Below, piece by piece: positions 33,080-42,626 of a stretch of DNA of 64,000 bases; position 1 is the first letter of the stretch; each line of letters opens with the position of its first letter. The stretch spans positions 310,001 to 374,000 of the forward strand of contig NZ_CP045721.1 of the NCBI RefSeq assembly GCF_009646115.1, written 5' to 3'. The DNA is from Pantoea eucalypti. GTDB taxonomy: Bacteria > Pseudomonadota > Gammaproteobacteria > Enterobacterales > Enterobacteriaceae. The notes beneath the pieces are model-generated. The model was not told the origin of the DNA. It saw nothing but the letters and a program-made list of their open reading frames with translations, and made no database searches. The position numbers were made by a program, and so were the translations under genes.

Positions 33080-34033
33080 ATGAAAATTGTCATGCTGGAT
33101 GGCGACACGCTGCCTGTTTCACTGCCGACCGGAAAGCAGAATGCTGACTGGGAAATTCGTGCACAGACTTCGGTCAGTGAAATCGTGTCGGCGCTTACGG
33201 GCGCCACGGTCGCGATCACCAATAAAGTGCCGTTGCGTGCCGACACCTTAAAACTCTTACCCGATCTGCGCTTTATTTGTGTCGCGGCGACCGGATATGA
33301 CTGTATTGATCTCGATGCCTGTCGTACACGCGGCATTGTGGTCAGTAATGTTCCTGGTTACTCCACCCAGAGCGTTTCAGAGGCGGTTATCGCCGCGATT
33401 TTTGCCCTGCGCCGTCAGATGATGGCTTACGCCAGCAATACCCGCATCGACTGGCCGCAGGCTCAGCACTTCTGTCTGCATCGTCAGCCGATAGGGGATA
33501 TTGGCGGCGCAATGCTGGGTATCGTGGGCAAGGGCGACATTGGCCAGGCGGTCGGCAGGCTGGCTAAGGCGCTGGGTATGCAGGTGCAGTACGCCGAGCG
33601 TAAAGGCAGTGACAGGGTGCGTGAGGGTTATGTCAGCTTCGAACAGATGCTCGCGACAAGCGATATTATTTCGCTTCACTGCCCGTTGAGTGACAGCACT
33701 CGTCAGATGATCGATCGTCATGCGCTGGAGAAAATGAAATCGCATACGCTGCTAATCAATACCGCGCGCGGCGGACTGATTAACGAAGCCGACCTCGCTA
33801 AGGCGTTAAAACAGGGTGTCATTGGGGGGGCGGCGCTGGATGTGCTGAGCAGCGAGCCGCCCGCGCCCGACAATCCGCTGCTGGCGGATCTGCCAACTCT
33901 GCTGCTGACGCCGCACATTGCCTGGGCGAGTCGCAGCGGTGTGGAGAATCTGGTGACGGGCGTGATGGCCAATATCGCGGCCTTTATGCAGGGCGAGCCG
34001 GTTAATGTGGTGAGTCAGGCCTGGCGGAAATAG
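33080..34033 (+). CDS. D-2-hydroxyacid dehydrogenase (HprA/glycerate dehydrogenase-like)
   Basis: This 317-residue enzyme has G-K-G-D-I-G-Q-A-V for NAD binding (the middle Gly of G-x-G-x-x-G is preceded by Lys), the catalytic Arg in N-T-A-R-G-G-L-I-N-E, and the His in T-P-H-I-A-W-A-S. The latter variant is usual in glycerate/hydroxypyruvate dehydrogenases. AAGGA lies 6 nt before the ATG; a longer frame to 33005 has no support. It stands alone. It differs from the enzyme at 7284-8234. Confidence 0.88.
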   Translation: MKIVMLDGDTLPVSLPTGKQNADWEIRAQTSVSEIVSALTGATVAITNKVPLRADTLKLLPDLRFICVAATGYDCIDLDACRTRGIVVSNVPGYSTQSVSEAVIAAIFALRRQMMAYASNTRIDWPQAQHFCLHRQPIGDIGGAMLGIVGKGDIGQAVGRLAKALGMQVQYAERKGSDRVREGYVSFEQMLATSDIISLHCPLSDSTRQMIDRHALEKMKSHTLLINTARGGLINEADLAKALKQGVIGGAALDVLSSEPPAPDNPLLADLPTLLLTPHIAWASRSGVENLVTGVMANIAAFMQGEPVNVVSQAWRK

Positions 34034-34231
34034 TTTTAATCTCTGATATGCGTTGATATTCAGAGCAACCTCGTAGAATTCAGGTGACACGTTTTACAGT
34101 GGTTATTAATCAGGCTATTAGTTTCGTTATCTCCATCAGTGACTAAACGTGCGTGCGCGACAGGAATTAGCGCCTTTTACTGGCTGACTCTGCCGTTGTA
34201 AGCGCTTCAGGAACAGAAAGGATTCTGGCCA

Positions 34232-35173
34232 GTGAAAAAGAAGAACAGCACGCCCACACCTCATGATGCGACATTCCGGCAATTTCTGACTCAGCCGGAT
34301 ATTGCCCGGGATTTTATGGCGCTGCACCTGCCGCCGGAGCTGCGCGTACACTGTGATCTCAGCACCCTGAAGCTGGAGTCGGGGTCGTTTGTGGAGGATG
34401 ACCTTCGGCAGTACTTCAGCGACGTGCTTTACAGTCTTAAAACAACCGCTGGCGATGGATATATCCATGTACTTATTGAGCATCAGTCAGCACCTGACAA
34501 ACACATGGCATTTCGGCTGATGCGCTATGCAGTGGCAGCTATGCAGCGCCATCTGGAAGCCGGGCATAAGACATTGCCGCTGGTGATACCCATCCTGTTT
34601 TACACCGGCAGACGCACGCCCTATCCCTATTCGACCCGGTGGCTGGATGAGTTTGATGACCCGGTGCTGGCGGACAGGCTTTACAGCCACAGTTTTCCGC
34701 TGATCGATGTCACGGTGATTCCTGACGATGAGATCATGCAACACCGCAACATGGCGGCTCTGACCCTGTTGCAAAAGCACATCCGGCAGCGAGATCTGAC
34801 AGAGCTGATGGACAGGCTGGTATCCATTTTGATGGCAGGCGATCACTCTTCATCACAGGTGATATCGCTGGTACACTACATGGTACAGGCGGGCGAAACA
34901 TCAGACGCCAAAGCCTTTGTACGGGAGCTGGCACGGCGTGTGCCCCAACACGAGAACGCACTTATGACTATTGCACAACAGCTTGAGCAGATAGGTCTTG
35001 AGAAAGGCATCGAACAGGGTATTGAACAGGGCATCGAACAGGGACGAAAAGAAGGTGTTCGTGGCGCGAGCCTGAGAATTGCGCGTAACCTGCTGATGAA
35101 TGGTATGGATCGCAACACGGTTATGCAGATGACCGGTCTGAATGAAGACGATCTGACACAAATTTCACACTAA
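34232..35173 (+). CDS. Rpn-family recombination-promoting nuclease
   Basis: The 313-residue protein starts at GTG behind AAAGGA and begins with H-D-A-T-F-R-Q-F-L, the Rpn (YhgA/PD-(D/E)xK) family start. Y-I-H-V-L-I-E-H-Q-S is the nuclease core with the acidic residue and Gln, followed by M-R-Y-A and a P-I-L-F-Y-T-G segment. Rpn proteins cut DNA and raise RecA-independent recombination; databases often call them transposases. The tail has three in-frame G-I-E-Q repeats. It is flanked by unrelated genes. Confidence 0.9.
   Translation: MKKKNSTPTPHDATFRQFLTQPDIARDFMALHLPPELRVHCDLSTLKLESGSFVEDDLRQYFSDVLYSLKTTAGDGYIHVLIEHQSAPDKHMAFRLMRYAVAAMQRHLEAGHKTLPLVIPILFYTGRRTPYPYSTRWLDEFDDPVLADRLYSHSFPLIDVTVIPDDEIMQHRNMAALTLLQKHIRQRDLTELMDRLVSILMAGDHSSSQVISLVHYMVQAGETSDAKAFVRELARRVPQHENALMTIAQQLEQIGLEKGIEQGIEQGIEQGRKEGVRGASLRIARNLLMNGMDRNTVMQMTGLNEDDLTQISH
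35006..35041 (+). repeat. three 12-nt in-frame repeats in the rpn gene
   Basis: The unit GGCATCGAACAG (middle copy GGTATTGAACAG) is repeated three times without gap, encoding G-I-E-Q each time. Being a multiple of three, gain or loss of units would change linker length without a frameshift. Confidence 0.85.
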
Positions 35174-35308
35174 GATATTTTTTGCACTCTGATAATTACT
35201 GGTGCCTCACATCGCCAGTGCGCGGCACCCTTCAAATCAGACGGCTTTCCCAACATCCTGAAATTACGCCGTGTTTTATGACGGCGAGCTAAATATTCAC
35301 GCTCAGCA

Positions 35309-36229
35309 TCAAAATATCGAACGTCCCAGCTTATCAGTCAGCAATTCCAGCACAGCGGTTCCCGCGAGTGAATTACCCGCGCTGTCCAGCCCAGGTGACC
35401 AGACGGCGATGCTCATCTCGCCGGGAATGATAGCAATAATTCCACCCCCCACACCTGACTTAGCTGGCATTCCGACGCGCCATGCGAACTCGCCTGCGCC
35501 ATCGTACATTCCGCTGGTGATCATCAGTGCGTTTATCTGTCGGGCCTGACGTGGCGTGATCATCTGACTGCCATCCAGCGTTTTTCCCTGATTCGCCAGG
35601 TAGATAAAGGTGCGGGCCAGCTCAATGCAGTTCATTGAAAGTGAGCAATAGTGGAAATAGGTCTGCATCACGCTGGTGACATCATTATCAAAATTACCAA
35701 ACGACTTCATTAACCAGGCGATGGCTGCATTACGGGCCGAGTGTTCAAATTCAGAACGGGCAACATGGCGATCATAATTAATATCGGGCTGCTGACTGAG
35801 CTGACGCACAATTTCCAGCATTCGCTGCCGTGGTGCGGTCAGACGGGTTTCCAGCAGATCGCAAATCACCAGTGCACCGGCATTGATGAAAGGGTTACGC
35901 GGCTTACCCTGTTCCAGCTCAAGCTGCACCAGCGAATTAAAAGGCTGACCTGAGGGCTCTTTGCCGACCCGCTGCCAGATTTCGCTGTCGTCATAGCGCG
36001 TCAGTGCCACAGTGAGTGAGAGCGCCTTTGAGATCGACTGAATCGAAAAGCGCGTCTCAGCATCACCTGCCTGAAAGAGCGTGCCGTCACGCAGGCAAAC
36101 CGCAATCGCCAGATTGTCGGCCGCCACATCCGCCAGCGCAGGAATATAGTCAGCCACCTTTCCCTGATGGACCAGCGGACGTACCTGGTCCAGGATCGCC
36201 TGCAGCAGAGCATTATTCAGTTCAGACAC
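35309..36229 (-). CDS. glsA: glutaminase
   Basis: The 306-residue enzyme of the serine-dependent glutaminase family (A type) hydrolyses glutamine to glutamate and ammonia. The catalytic pair is in S65-I-S-K68 of F-S-I-Q-S-I-S-K, and N-A-G-A and G-V-G-G-G-I near residues 145 and 255 form the binding pocket. Length fits E. coli YbaS/YneH. It may help acid resistance. An MFS gene lies upstream on the same strand, 77 nt away. Confidence 0.94.
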   Translation of the reverse strand: MSELNNALLQAILDQVRPLVHQGKVADYIPALADVAADNLAIAVCLRDGTLFQAGDAETRFSIQSISKALSLTVALTRYDDSEIWQRVGKEPSGQPFNSLVQLELEQGKPRNPFINAGALVICDLLETRLTAPRQRMLEIVRQLSQQPDINYDRHVARSEFEHSARNAAIAWLMKSFGNFDNDVTSVMQTYFHYCSLSMNCIELARTFIYLANQGKTLDGSQMITPRQARQINALMITSGMYDGAGEFAWRVGMPAKSGVGGGIIAIIPGEMSIAVWSPGLDSAGNSLAGTAVLELLTDKLGRSIF

Positions 36230-36306
36230 TTACCTTCTCCCGTCGATTCTTGCTGTCCGCATCCGCGACCAGCGAATCATTAATTGATAGCGGCTGGGCC
36301 GCAGGT

Positions 36307-37521
36307 TCAGCTGATAGGTTTTGACTGCGCTGCCAGCGGAGCCAGCAGCATCTGTAGCAGGCTCAGCAGGGCCAGTACACCGAAAGGCAGCGTCCAGTTA
36401 CCGCTCTGCTCATGGAGCACGCCGAAAAACAAAGGGCCAAATGCCGCCAGTGCATAACCCACACACTGCGCCATGCCCGACAGTTGCGAGGCCTGGCGGT
36501 GATGAGTGGCTCGCAGATTAAACAGCGAGAGGCAAAGCACCAGCGATGCGCCCGCGCCCAGTCCAGCCAGTGTCAGCCAGATGGCGGCCCAATGCGGATT
36601 AAGCATCAAACCCAGCATGCCAAGGAAAATACCCGATGAGGCAATAAATGCAGTGAGCCGGGCGTCTTTAACCCGCTTCAGAACCACCATACAGCCCAGA
36701 TTGGCAATGATCGCAATCGCCTGATACCAGAATAGCAGCCAGCCCGCACGGTTCTGACTGAAGCCATTGTCCTGAGCAAAGACAGCAAACCAGTCGATCA
36801 GGGTATAAAATGCCAGCGACTGCAGCGCCATAAACAGCGCGATCTGCCAGCCCCCGGCTGATTTCCAGGGATGACGATACGCGACGGGCGCATCGGTTGC
36901 CGCGACTGTTGACTGCCGCTGACGCAACAGCGGCAGCCAGACAATCAGCGCCACCAGCCCGGGCAGTGCCCAGACGACCAGCGAGAGTCGCCAGCCGGCC
37001 GATGAAAGCTGGCTCAGCGGCACGGCAATGCCTGAAGCCAGGCTGGCAGTGATCGACATCGTTGCAGCATAGAGACCAATATATTTAGCGGTGTGGGCGG
37101 TGAAATCGCGTTTAATCAGTGGTGGCAACAAGACGTTGGCGGCGGCAATGCCTGCGCTAAGCAGCAGCGTTCCCCCCCACAGTGCTGCTTCGGCGGGGTG
37201 CCAGCGCAATAGTGAACCGGCCGTGATCAGACACAGCGCACCCCACAAACTCCGCTCCAGCCCAAGCTGATTTCCCAGCCAGGCGGCGGGTGGGGCGAGC
37301 AGGGCAAAGAGGATAAGTGGAATAAAATTAAACAGGCCCGCTTCACCGGCAGTGAGTCCAAACGTCTGACGAATATCCTGCAATACCGGGCCAGCGACAG
37401 TAATAGGTGCGCGAAGGTTCGCGGCAGTAAGCAGCAGGACGAACAAAAAAAACGTAGCGCTTGAAAACGCAGTAGGAGATTTAGCGGCGTGTTGTACAGG
37501 CATCATGGCAGGGATCATCAC
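36307..37521 (-). CDS. CynX/NimT-type MFS transporter
   Basis: This 404-residue protein has about twelve membrane segments. The start of the first helix, L-T-A-A-N-L-R-A-P-I-T-x-V-G-P, is the signature of the CynX/NimT/YycB group (cyanate, nitroimidazole and related carriers). Several alternative starts lie within the first 20 residues. glsA follows on the same strand, but a functional link is not evident. The substrate is unknown. Confidence 0.86.
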   Translation of the reverse strand: MMIPAMMPVQHAAKSPTAFSSATFFLFVLLLTAANLRAPITVAGPVLQDIRQTFGLTAGEAGLFNFIPLILFALLAPPAAWLGNQLGLERSLWGALCLITAGSLLRWHPAEAALWGGTLLLSAGIAAANVLLPPLIKRDFTAHTAKYIGLYAATMSITASLASGIAVPLSQLSSAGWRLSLVVWALPGLVALIVWLPLLRQRQSTVAATDAPVAYRHPWKSAGGWQIALFMALQSLAFYTLIDWFAVFAQDNGFSQNRAGWLLFWYQAIAIIANLGCMVVLKRVKDARLTAFIASSGIFLGMLGLMLNPHWAAIWLTLAGLGAGASLVLCLSLFNLRATHHRQASQLSGMAQCVGYALAAFGPLFFGVLHEQSGNWTLPFGVLALLSLLQMLLAPLAAQSKPIS

Positions 37522-37679
37522 AGGCAGCAGTGCTGCGGGGGCGTTGCTTGACGTTAACGCTTACGCATCAGAATTGATGTCTGGGCGCTACTCTACTGAC
37601 CGGGTAGCGGCGTGTAAAGCCTTGTTATGCGATGGAATAGCGTAAATGCGATCTCGCCACACTGTCTGCTGTTTAGTCA

Positions 37680-37856
37680 TCAATGGAATTCAGGTTCAGG
37701 GAAGTGACCGCAGTCATTCTGGCTGGGATCGGTGCCGGGCTGACAGGTCTGCTGACGGGTTTCGGCTGCGGGAACCTGTTTTTCAGCGTGCCACGGGGCG
37801 CTGGCGCTGCATGCACTGAGAAGTGAAACCAGAATCATCACACTGACAACGCGCAT
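37680..37856 (-). CDS. small lipoprotein of 58 residues
   Basis: The frame follows an AAGGAG site 6 nt before ATG. The N-terminus is a lipoprotein signal with lipobox L-S-A-C (Cys16), leaving about 42 mature residues with two further Cys (T-C-Q-P and D-C-G-H) and a proline-rich end. I do not know the family. Similar tiny lipoproteins occur in Pantoea as hypothetical proteins. It is probably anchored in the outer membrane. Confidence 0.7.
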   Translation of the reverse strand: MRVVSVMILVSLLSACSASAPWHAEKQVPAAETRQQTCQPGTDPSQNDCGHFPEPEFH

Positions 37857-37960
37857 AGCCGCTCCTTATTAACCGTCACGAACAAAGTTACGTCGGTGAT
37901 CGCAGGTTTGCAGGTCAGGGACGTCTTACCTGAGTGTGGTCGCTAAGGAGATTCTGTCAA

Positions 37961-38134
37961 TTAAAACAGCGCAAACATCAGGGCGACAGGAAAACTCATC
38001 GGCCAGGTCGCACCGACTAAAAAGGCGCTCAGCAGTTTGATACTCAGCTTATCTTTTGCGATGAAGAACGTGATCAGCGTAGCGACCAGTGCAACAACAG
38101 CATAGAAAATGAGCATTCCCTGGTACAGTGTCAT
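37961..38134 (-). CDS. ortT: OrtT-like orphan membrane toxin
   Basis: The 57-residue protein has the same length and nearly the same C-terminal half as E. coli OrtT (YdcX) and GhoT: L-S-A-F-L-V-G-A-T-W-P-M-S-F-P-V-A-L. Two membrane segments flank a short K-D-K loop. OrtT damages the inner membrane and reduces growth under stringent stress from antifolates. GGAG lies before the ATG. No GhoS-type antitoxin gene is near, which matches an orphan. Confidence 0.85.
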   Translation of the reverse strand: MTLYQGMLIFYAVVALVATLITFFIAKDKLSIKLLSAFLVGATWPMSFPVALMFALF

Positions 38135-38390
38135 CGTAATCTCCGCAGCGTCATTAAGGTTTTCGCTGCGCATGATGCGGATTTTTGTGATCCAGATCAA
38201 GAGGTGCGCGGTTTAGGATCTAAAGAAATCATGGATTAAGCGCGCAATTCGGACTCTGAACTGCACTATCACATCAGGCGATTTCAGGCTGAAACCCGGC
38301 CGAAAAATGCCGCTAAAACCTTTGCTGCCGCCGCAAATGCATTCCTACAACCGCTGGCGAATACTTCTCTGTTATTCGTTGGCAGGATGT

Positions 38391-38415
38391 AAAAAGCCCG
38401 CCAGCGAGTGCGGGC
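38391..38415 (-). terminator. terminator of fucO
   Basis: On the minus strand GCCCGC-N8-GCGGGC is followed by TTTTTAC, 28 nt after the fucO stop: a standard intrinsic terminator. Confidence 0.85.
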
Positions 38416-38443
38416 AATATATTACAGCGCCAAGGGGTGTGAC

Positions 38444-39592
38444 TTAACTCTGGTGATATAACGCCATCACTTCCTCCAGGTCCGGAGTCCGTGGGTTGCC
38501 GCCAGTGCAGACATCATCCAGCGCCGCCTGTGCCAGTGCTGGGATATCCACTTCTTTTAAGCCCACTTCACGCAGCGAGCGGGGAATACCCACATCGCGA
38601 CAGAGCTGACGAACCGCGGCGACCGCCGCTTCCCGCGCCTGATCCAGCGATAATGACTCGACCTGTTTTACACCCATTGCGCGGGCAACATCGCGATATT
38701 TTTCGCCTGTGCAGGAGGCATTCCACGCCATCACCTGCGGCAGCAGAATAGCGTTCGCTACACCGTGCGGGACGTTATAAAACGCGCCAAGCGGGTGTGC
38801 CATGCCATGCACCAGACCAAGGCCGACATTGGAGAAACCCATACCGGCCACATATTGTCCCAGCGCCATCTGCTCAACCGCCTCAATATTTCCTGCCACC
38901 GATTTGCGCAGTGACTGGCTGATAATCTCAATGGCTTTGAGGTGCAGCATATCGGTCAGGGGCCAGGCGCCGCGTGTGATATAGCCTTCAATGGCATGGG
39001 TTAAGGCATCAATACCCGTCGCAGCCTTCAGCGAAGCTGGCATGCTCGCCATCATCTCCGCATCAATGATCGCCACTTTCGGAATGTCATGAGGATCGAC
39101 ACAGACAAACTTACGGCGCTTCTCTTCATCAGTAATGACGTAATTAATCGTCACTTCTGCGGCTGTGCCTGCCGTGGTCGGGATGGCGATGATTGGCACA
39201 CACGGATGGCGGGTGGGGCTGGCGCCTTCCAGACTGCGGACATCTTCAAACTCAGGGTTATTAATAATAATGCCGATCGCCTTGCTGGTATCCTGTGGTG
39301 AGCCGCCACCGATGGCTATCAGGTAGTCGGCACCTGACTCTCTGAACACCGCAACACCCTTCTGCACAACCCGAATGGTAGGATTCGGCACCACCTCATC
39401 ATACACCGCCCAGTCAAGCTGATGGTGCGCCAGCAGATCAGTCACCCGTTTCAGCGCACCCGCCGCGACCAGCGCTTTGTCAGTAACGATCAGTGCTTTT
39501 CGCATCCCGCGACGTTGTACCTCTTCCGGCAAATGGCGCAAAGCACCAGCACCAAACCAGGCGGTTTCATTGAAAATCATACGTTGGGTCAT
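38444..39592 (-). CDS. fucO: lactaldehyde reductase FucO (iron-dependent alcohol dehydrogenase)
   Basis: This 382-residue enzyme is closely similar along its whole length to E. coli FucO: M-I-F-N-E-T-A-W-F-G at the start, A-I-G-G-G-S-P-Q-D for NAD, D-A-L-T-H-A-I-E-G-Y and G-M-A-H-P-L-G-A-F-Y-N-V-P-H-G with iron-binding His residues. It reduces lactaldehyde to propane-1,2-diol or oxidises small diols. No fucose or rhamnose genes are nearby; instead it is divergent from a dihydroxyacetone kinase, so glycerol or diol metabolism is likely. A longer frame to 39697 lacks a ribosome site. Confidence 0.9.
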   Translation of the reverse strand: MTQRMIFNETAWFGAGALRHLPEEVQRRGMRKALIVTDKALVAAGALKRVTDLLAHHQLDWAVYDEVVPNPTIRVVQKGVAVFRESGADYLIAIGGGSPQDTSKAIGIIINNPEFEDVRSLEGASPTRHPCVPIIAIPTTAGTAAEVTINYVITDEEKRRKFVCVDPHDIPKVAIIDAEMMASMPASLKAATGIDALTHAIEGYITRGAWPLTDMLHLKAIEIISQSLRKSVAGNIEAVEQMALGQYVAGMGFSNVGLGLVHGMAHPLGAFYNVPHGVANAILLPQVMAWNASCTGEKYRDVARAMGVKQVESLSLDQAREAAVAAVRQLCRDVGIPRSLREVGLKEVDIPALAQAALDDVCTGGNPRTPDLEEVMALYHQS

Positions 39593-39850
39593 TAAAACAT
39601 CCTCTGTTAACAAATGAATTTTTAACATCCGTGATCTCCGGTGAATGTTCTGCGCAAACCCTCTCACTTTCAGGTAAAGACATTTGATAAAAATCAATCA
39701 ATTAGTAAAAATCGCTGCGCCTGTGCCCGCTGGTTTTCGTGCGGTATGTCTGAAATCAGGCTATAGACCTGTTGATGGATTTCTCACAGTCGTCAGTGGT
39801 ATGTAACACTGCTTCATCAGCAAACCCGCATGCCTATGAGGAAAGAATAC

Positions 39851-41488
39851 ATGACCCGATTCGTAATGAATAAAAAGGATGATCTCGTCGACAGCGCGTT
39901 AGATGGCATGATTTACGCCAGCCCGTGGCGCAATCTGGTCCGGTTGCAGGTCGATCCGCGCATTCGCATCGTGATGCGTAATGACTGGCAAAAACAGCAG
40001 GTCGCGCTGATTTCCGGTGGCGGTTCAGGCCATGAACCGGCGCATGTCGGTTTTATCGGCAAAGGGATGCTGACGGCGGCCGTCTGTGGCGATGTGTTTG
40101 CTTCTCCCAGCGTGGACGCGGTTTACAACGCCATCATCAATATTACCGGTGAGGCAGGATGTCTGCTGATTGTGAAAAACTACACCGGGGATCGACTCAA
40201 CTTCGGTCTGGCAGCAGAAAAAGCGCGTAAAGCGGGATTCAGCATCACTATGGTGATTGTCGGTGATGATGTTGCGTTGCCCGATAACCCTCAGCCACGC
40301 GGCGTAGCGGGCACGTTGCTGGTGCATAAAGTGGCGGGCTTCGTCGCAGAAAGGGGGGATGACCTGGCGGCGGTGACCGAGGCAGCAGAGGCAGCCAGTC
40401 GTGCTATCGCCACTATGGGCGTTGCGCTCTCAAGCTGCCATCTGCCGGATGAGCAGACCGGCCAGCGGGTGCCAGACGGCAGCGTTGAAATGGGGCTGGG
40501 GATTCACGGCGAACCGGGTGTTGACGTAATGCAGACGCAAAACAGTCAGCAGATTGTGCAGCATCTGCTGGAGAAAGTGGTGCCGGACAACGATCAGCCA
40601 CGCGCGCTGTTAGTCAATAATCTTGGTGGCATGTCCGCGCTGGAGATGAGTCTGGTAACGCGGGACCTGATTGAGTCGCCGCTCAGCCGGGGCAGTGATT
40701 ATCTGATTGGCCCGGCTCCGCTGATGACCGCGCTGGACATGAAAGGCTTTTCCGTCACCTCCATGACGTTGACACCGCTGTTCGAGGAGGCAATCTGCGC
40801 GCCGGTTGAGGTCACCGGCTGGGTTCAGGCTGTTAAAATTGCGCCTCTGCAGCCTGTTATTGCCCCCAGAGAGGCAACAGCACAGACGGCCCAACCCTCT
40901 GATAACCCGACGGTGGCGGCTTTCGTTGACAGCATCTGTTCAACCCTGATCGCCAGCGAAAGCGAGCTGAATAAACTGGATGCCCAGGTGGGCGATGGCG
41001 ACACCGGCTCGACCTTTGCTGCAGGTGCGCGTCAGATCCAGCGTGAATGTGTGGATAACAAGCTGCCGTTAAATGCCTTACCGGATCTGCTCGCGGTGAC
41101 GGGTGAACGACTGGCGACGGTGATGGGCGGCTCCAGCGGCGTGCTGATGGCGATCTTTTTCACCGCTGCCGCGCAGCAGCTGGCGGAAGGTGGTGCACTG
41201 CCCGCAGCCTTGCTGCAGGGTCTGGAAAAGATGAAGCAGTATGGCGGGGCACAACCCGGGGATCGCACGCTGATTGATGCGCTGCAACCGGCTATCGAGG
41301 CACTGGTGGCGGGTAAATCGCTGGCAGAGGCGGCTGATGCGGCACAGCAGGGCAGTGATGCAACCGCCAGCATGGGGAAAGCAAAAGCGGGCCGATCATC
41401 TTATCTTAACAGTGCTAACCTCAACGGCGTGTCTGATCCGGGTGCCGTCGCGGTCGCCAGAGTCTTTGCGGCATTAAAAAAACTTTAG
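39851..41488 (+). CDS. ATP-dependent dihydroxyacetone kinase (DhaK-DhaL fusion)
   Basis: The 545-residue protein joins a DhaK part (about 1-330) with G-G-G-S-G-H-E-P-A-H near residue 55 and the substrate-binding His in G-I-H-G-E-P-G, and a DhaL part (about 355-545) with D-A-Q-V-G-D-G-D-T-G for ATP/Mg. Such fusions use ATP rather than the PTS. It phosphorylates dihydroxyacetone or glyceraldehyde. AGGAAAG precedes the ATG. It is divergent from fucO and converges on a LysR gene with 4-nt overlap. Confidence 0.93.
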   Translation: MTRFVMNKKDDLVDSALDGMIYASPWRNLVRLQVDPRIRIVMRNDWQKQQVALISGGGSGHEPAHVGFIGKGMLTAAVCGDVFASPSVDAVYNAIINITGEAGCLLIVKNYTGDRLNFGLAAEKARKAGFSITMVIVGDDVALPDNPQPRGVAGTLLVHKVAGFVAERGDDLAAVTEAAEAASRAIATMGVALSSCHLPDEQTGQRVPDGSVEMGLGIHGEPGVDVMQTQNSQQIVQHLLEKVVPDNDQPRALLVNNLGGMSALEMSLVTRDLIESPLSRGSDYLIGPAPLMTALDMKGFSVTSMTLTPLFEEAICAPVEVTGWVQAVKIAPLQPVIAPREATAQTAQPSDNPTVAAFVDSICSTLIASESELNKLDAQVGDGDTGSTFAAGARQIQRECVDNKLPLNALPDLLAVTGERLATVMGGSSGVLMAIFFTAAAQQLAEGGALPAALLQGLEKMKQYGGAQPGDRTLIDALQPAIEALVAGKSLAEAADAAQQGSDATASMGKAKAGRSSYLNSANLNGVSDPGAVAVARVFAALKKL

Positions 41489-42372
41489 TGCTGTGACGAC
41501 GCTAAATGCCTCTGAAGAAAGGCCAGTAACTGGCGGTTTACTTCGCTGCGCTGACGGTGCTGCGGGTAAACCGCATTCAGGGAGAGCGGGGACGGCAGAT
41601 AGTCGTCCAGCACGGTCACCAGTTCACCGCGTTGCAGGGCAGTCTCAACGATAAAGGCGGGTAACAATACCAGTCCTAAGCCTGCCAGTGCGGCATCACG
41701 CAGGACCTCACCATTGTTACTCACCATCGGCCCCTGCACCGCCAGCCACTTCGGTTTACCATTCACCTGCAATTCCCAGCCATTCTGACCTTCACGTCCG
41801 TAGCGCAGACAGGCGTGTTGCAGCAGGGCTTCTGGCTGCTGCGGTGTGCCTGCACGTTCCAGATAGCGGGGGCTGCAGCAGATAACCCGCTTCAGCTCGC
41901 CCAGCGGCCGAGCAATCAGCGTTGAGTCCGCCAGGGTGCCGATGCGTATCGCCATGTCCACGCCTTCGCCAATGACATCCGCATAGCGATCCGCCAGCTC
42001 AATCTGAAACTGCAATGCCGGGTGGTGGCTGAGGAACTCGGCGATCAGCGGCGACAGGTGGCTCATACCAAAGGACATCGGCATATTAATGCGGAAGGTG
42101 CCACGCAGCGCCTGCTGCTGCTCAGACACTGCCAGTTCTGCTTCCTGAATCTCATCCAGGATACGCTGAGCATGCTGCGAAAACAGCAGCCCCGCATCCG
42201 TTACTGACAGTTTGCGCGTATTGCGGATCAGCAGGCGAACCCCTAATGACGCCTCCAGCGCAGCCATACGGCGGCTGACATACTGTTTCGATAACATCAA
42301 TTGCTCAGCCGCTGCAGTAAAGTTGCCAGCATGCATCACGGCGACATAAATCCGGAGGTCTTCAATCTGCAT
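41485..42372 (-). CDS. LysR family regulator
   Basis: The 295-residue protein has an N-terminal helix-turn-helix (residues 1-60, G-N-F-T-A-A-A-E-Q-L-M-L-S-K-Q-Y-V-S-R-R) and a LysR effector domain. The K-Q-Y-V-S-R turn and later features resemble the CrgA/PtxR-like group that senses aldehydes or aromatic compounds. Its stop overlaps that of the dihydroxyacetone kinase. The target is not evident; the divergent neighbour is the PEBP gene 254 bp away. Confidence 0.9.
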   Translation of the reverse strand: MQIEDLRIYVAVMHAGNFTAAAEQLMLSKQYVSRRMAALEASLGVRLLIRNTRKLSVTDAGLLFSQHAQRILDEIQEAELAVSEQQQALRGTFRINMPMSFGMSHLSPLIAEFLSHHPALQFQIELADRYADVIGEGVDMAIRIGTLADSTLIARPLGELKRVICCSPRYLERAGTPQQPEALLQHACLRYGREGQNGWELQVNGKPKWLAVQGPMVSNNGEVLRDAALAGLGLVLLPAFIVETALQRGELVTVLDDYLPSPLSLNAVYPQHRQRSEVNRQLLAFLQRHLASSQH

Positions 42373-42626
42373 AGTGTCCACTTATTGGTGACAGTCATAG
42401 GGATTCAGGCGATATTTCAGCCGCAGACGTTAACTTATATCGGGTAATGGGTGACAGGGCAACGCGTCAGCTGCCGGCGTCTGCGCGACGGAGATCATAG
42501 ATTTGCCGTTCCGCTGCCACGAAACAGGCAGGCTGCCGGGTCAATTGTGCGAAAGCCGTTATAGTAAGCAGGCAGTGATGTAATGCGTCTGGAAAATTTT
42601 CGGGTTAATTCGATAAGGAGTGGCTG

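Noticed and set aside
34232..35173. Rpn gene as a transposase or insertion sequence
   Set aside because: Family is often labelled transposase, but no terminal inverted repeats or target duplications are seen around it; nuclease is the better reading.
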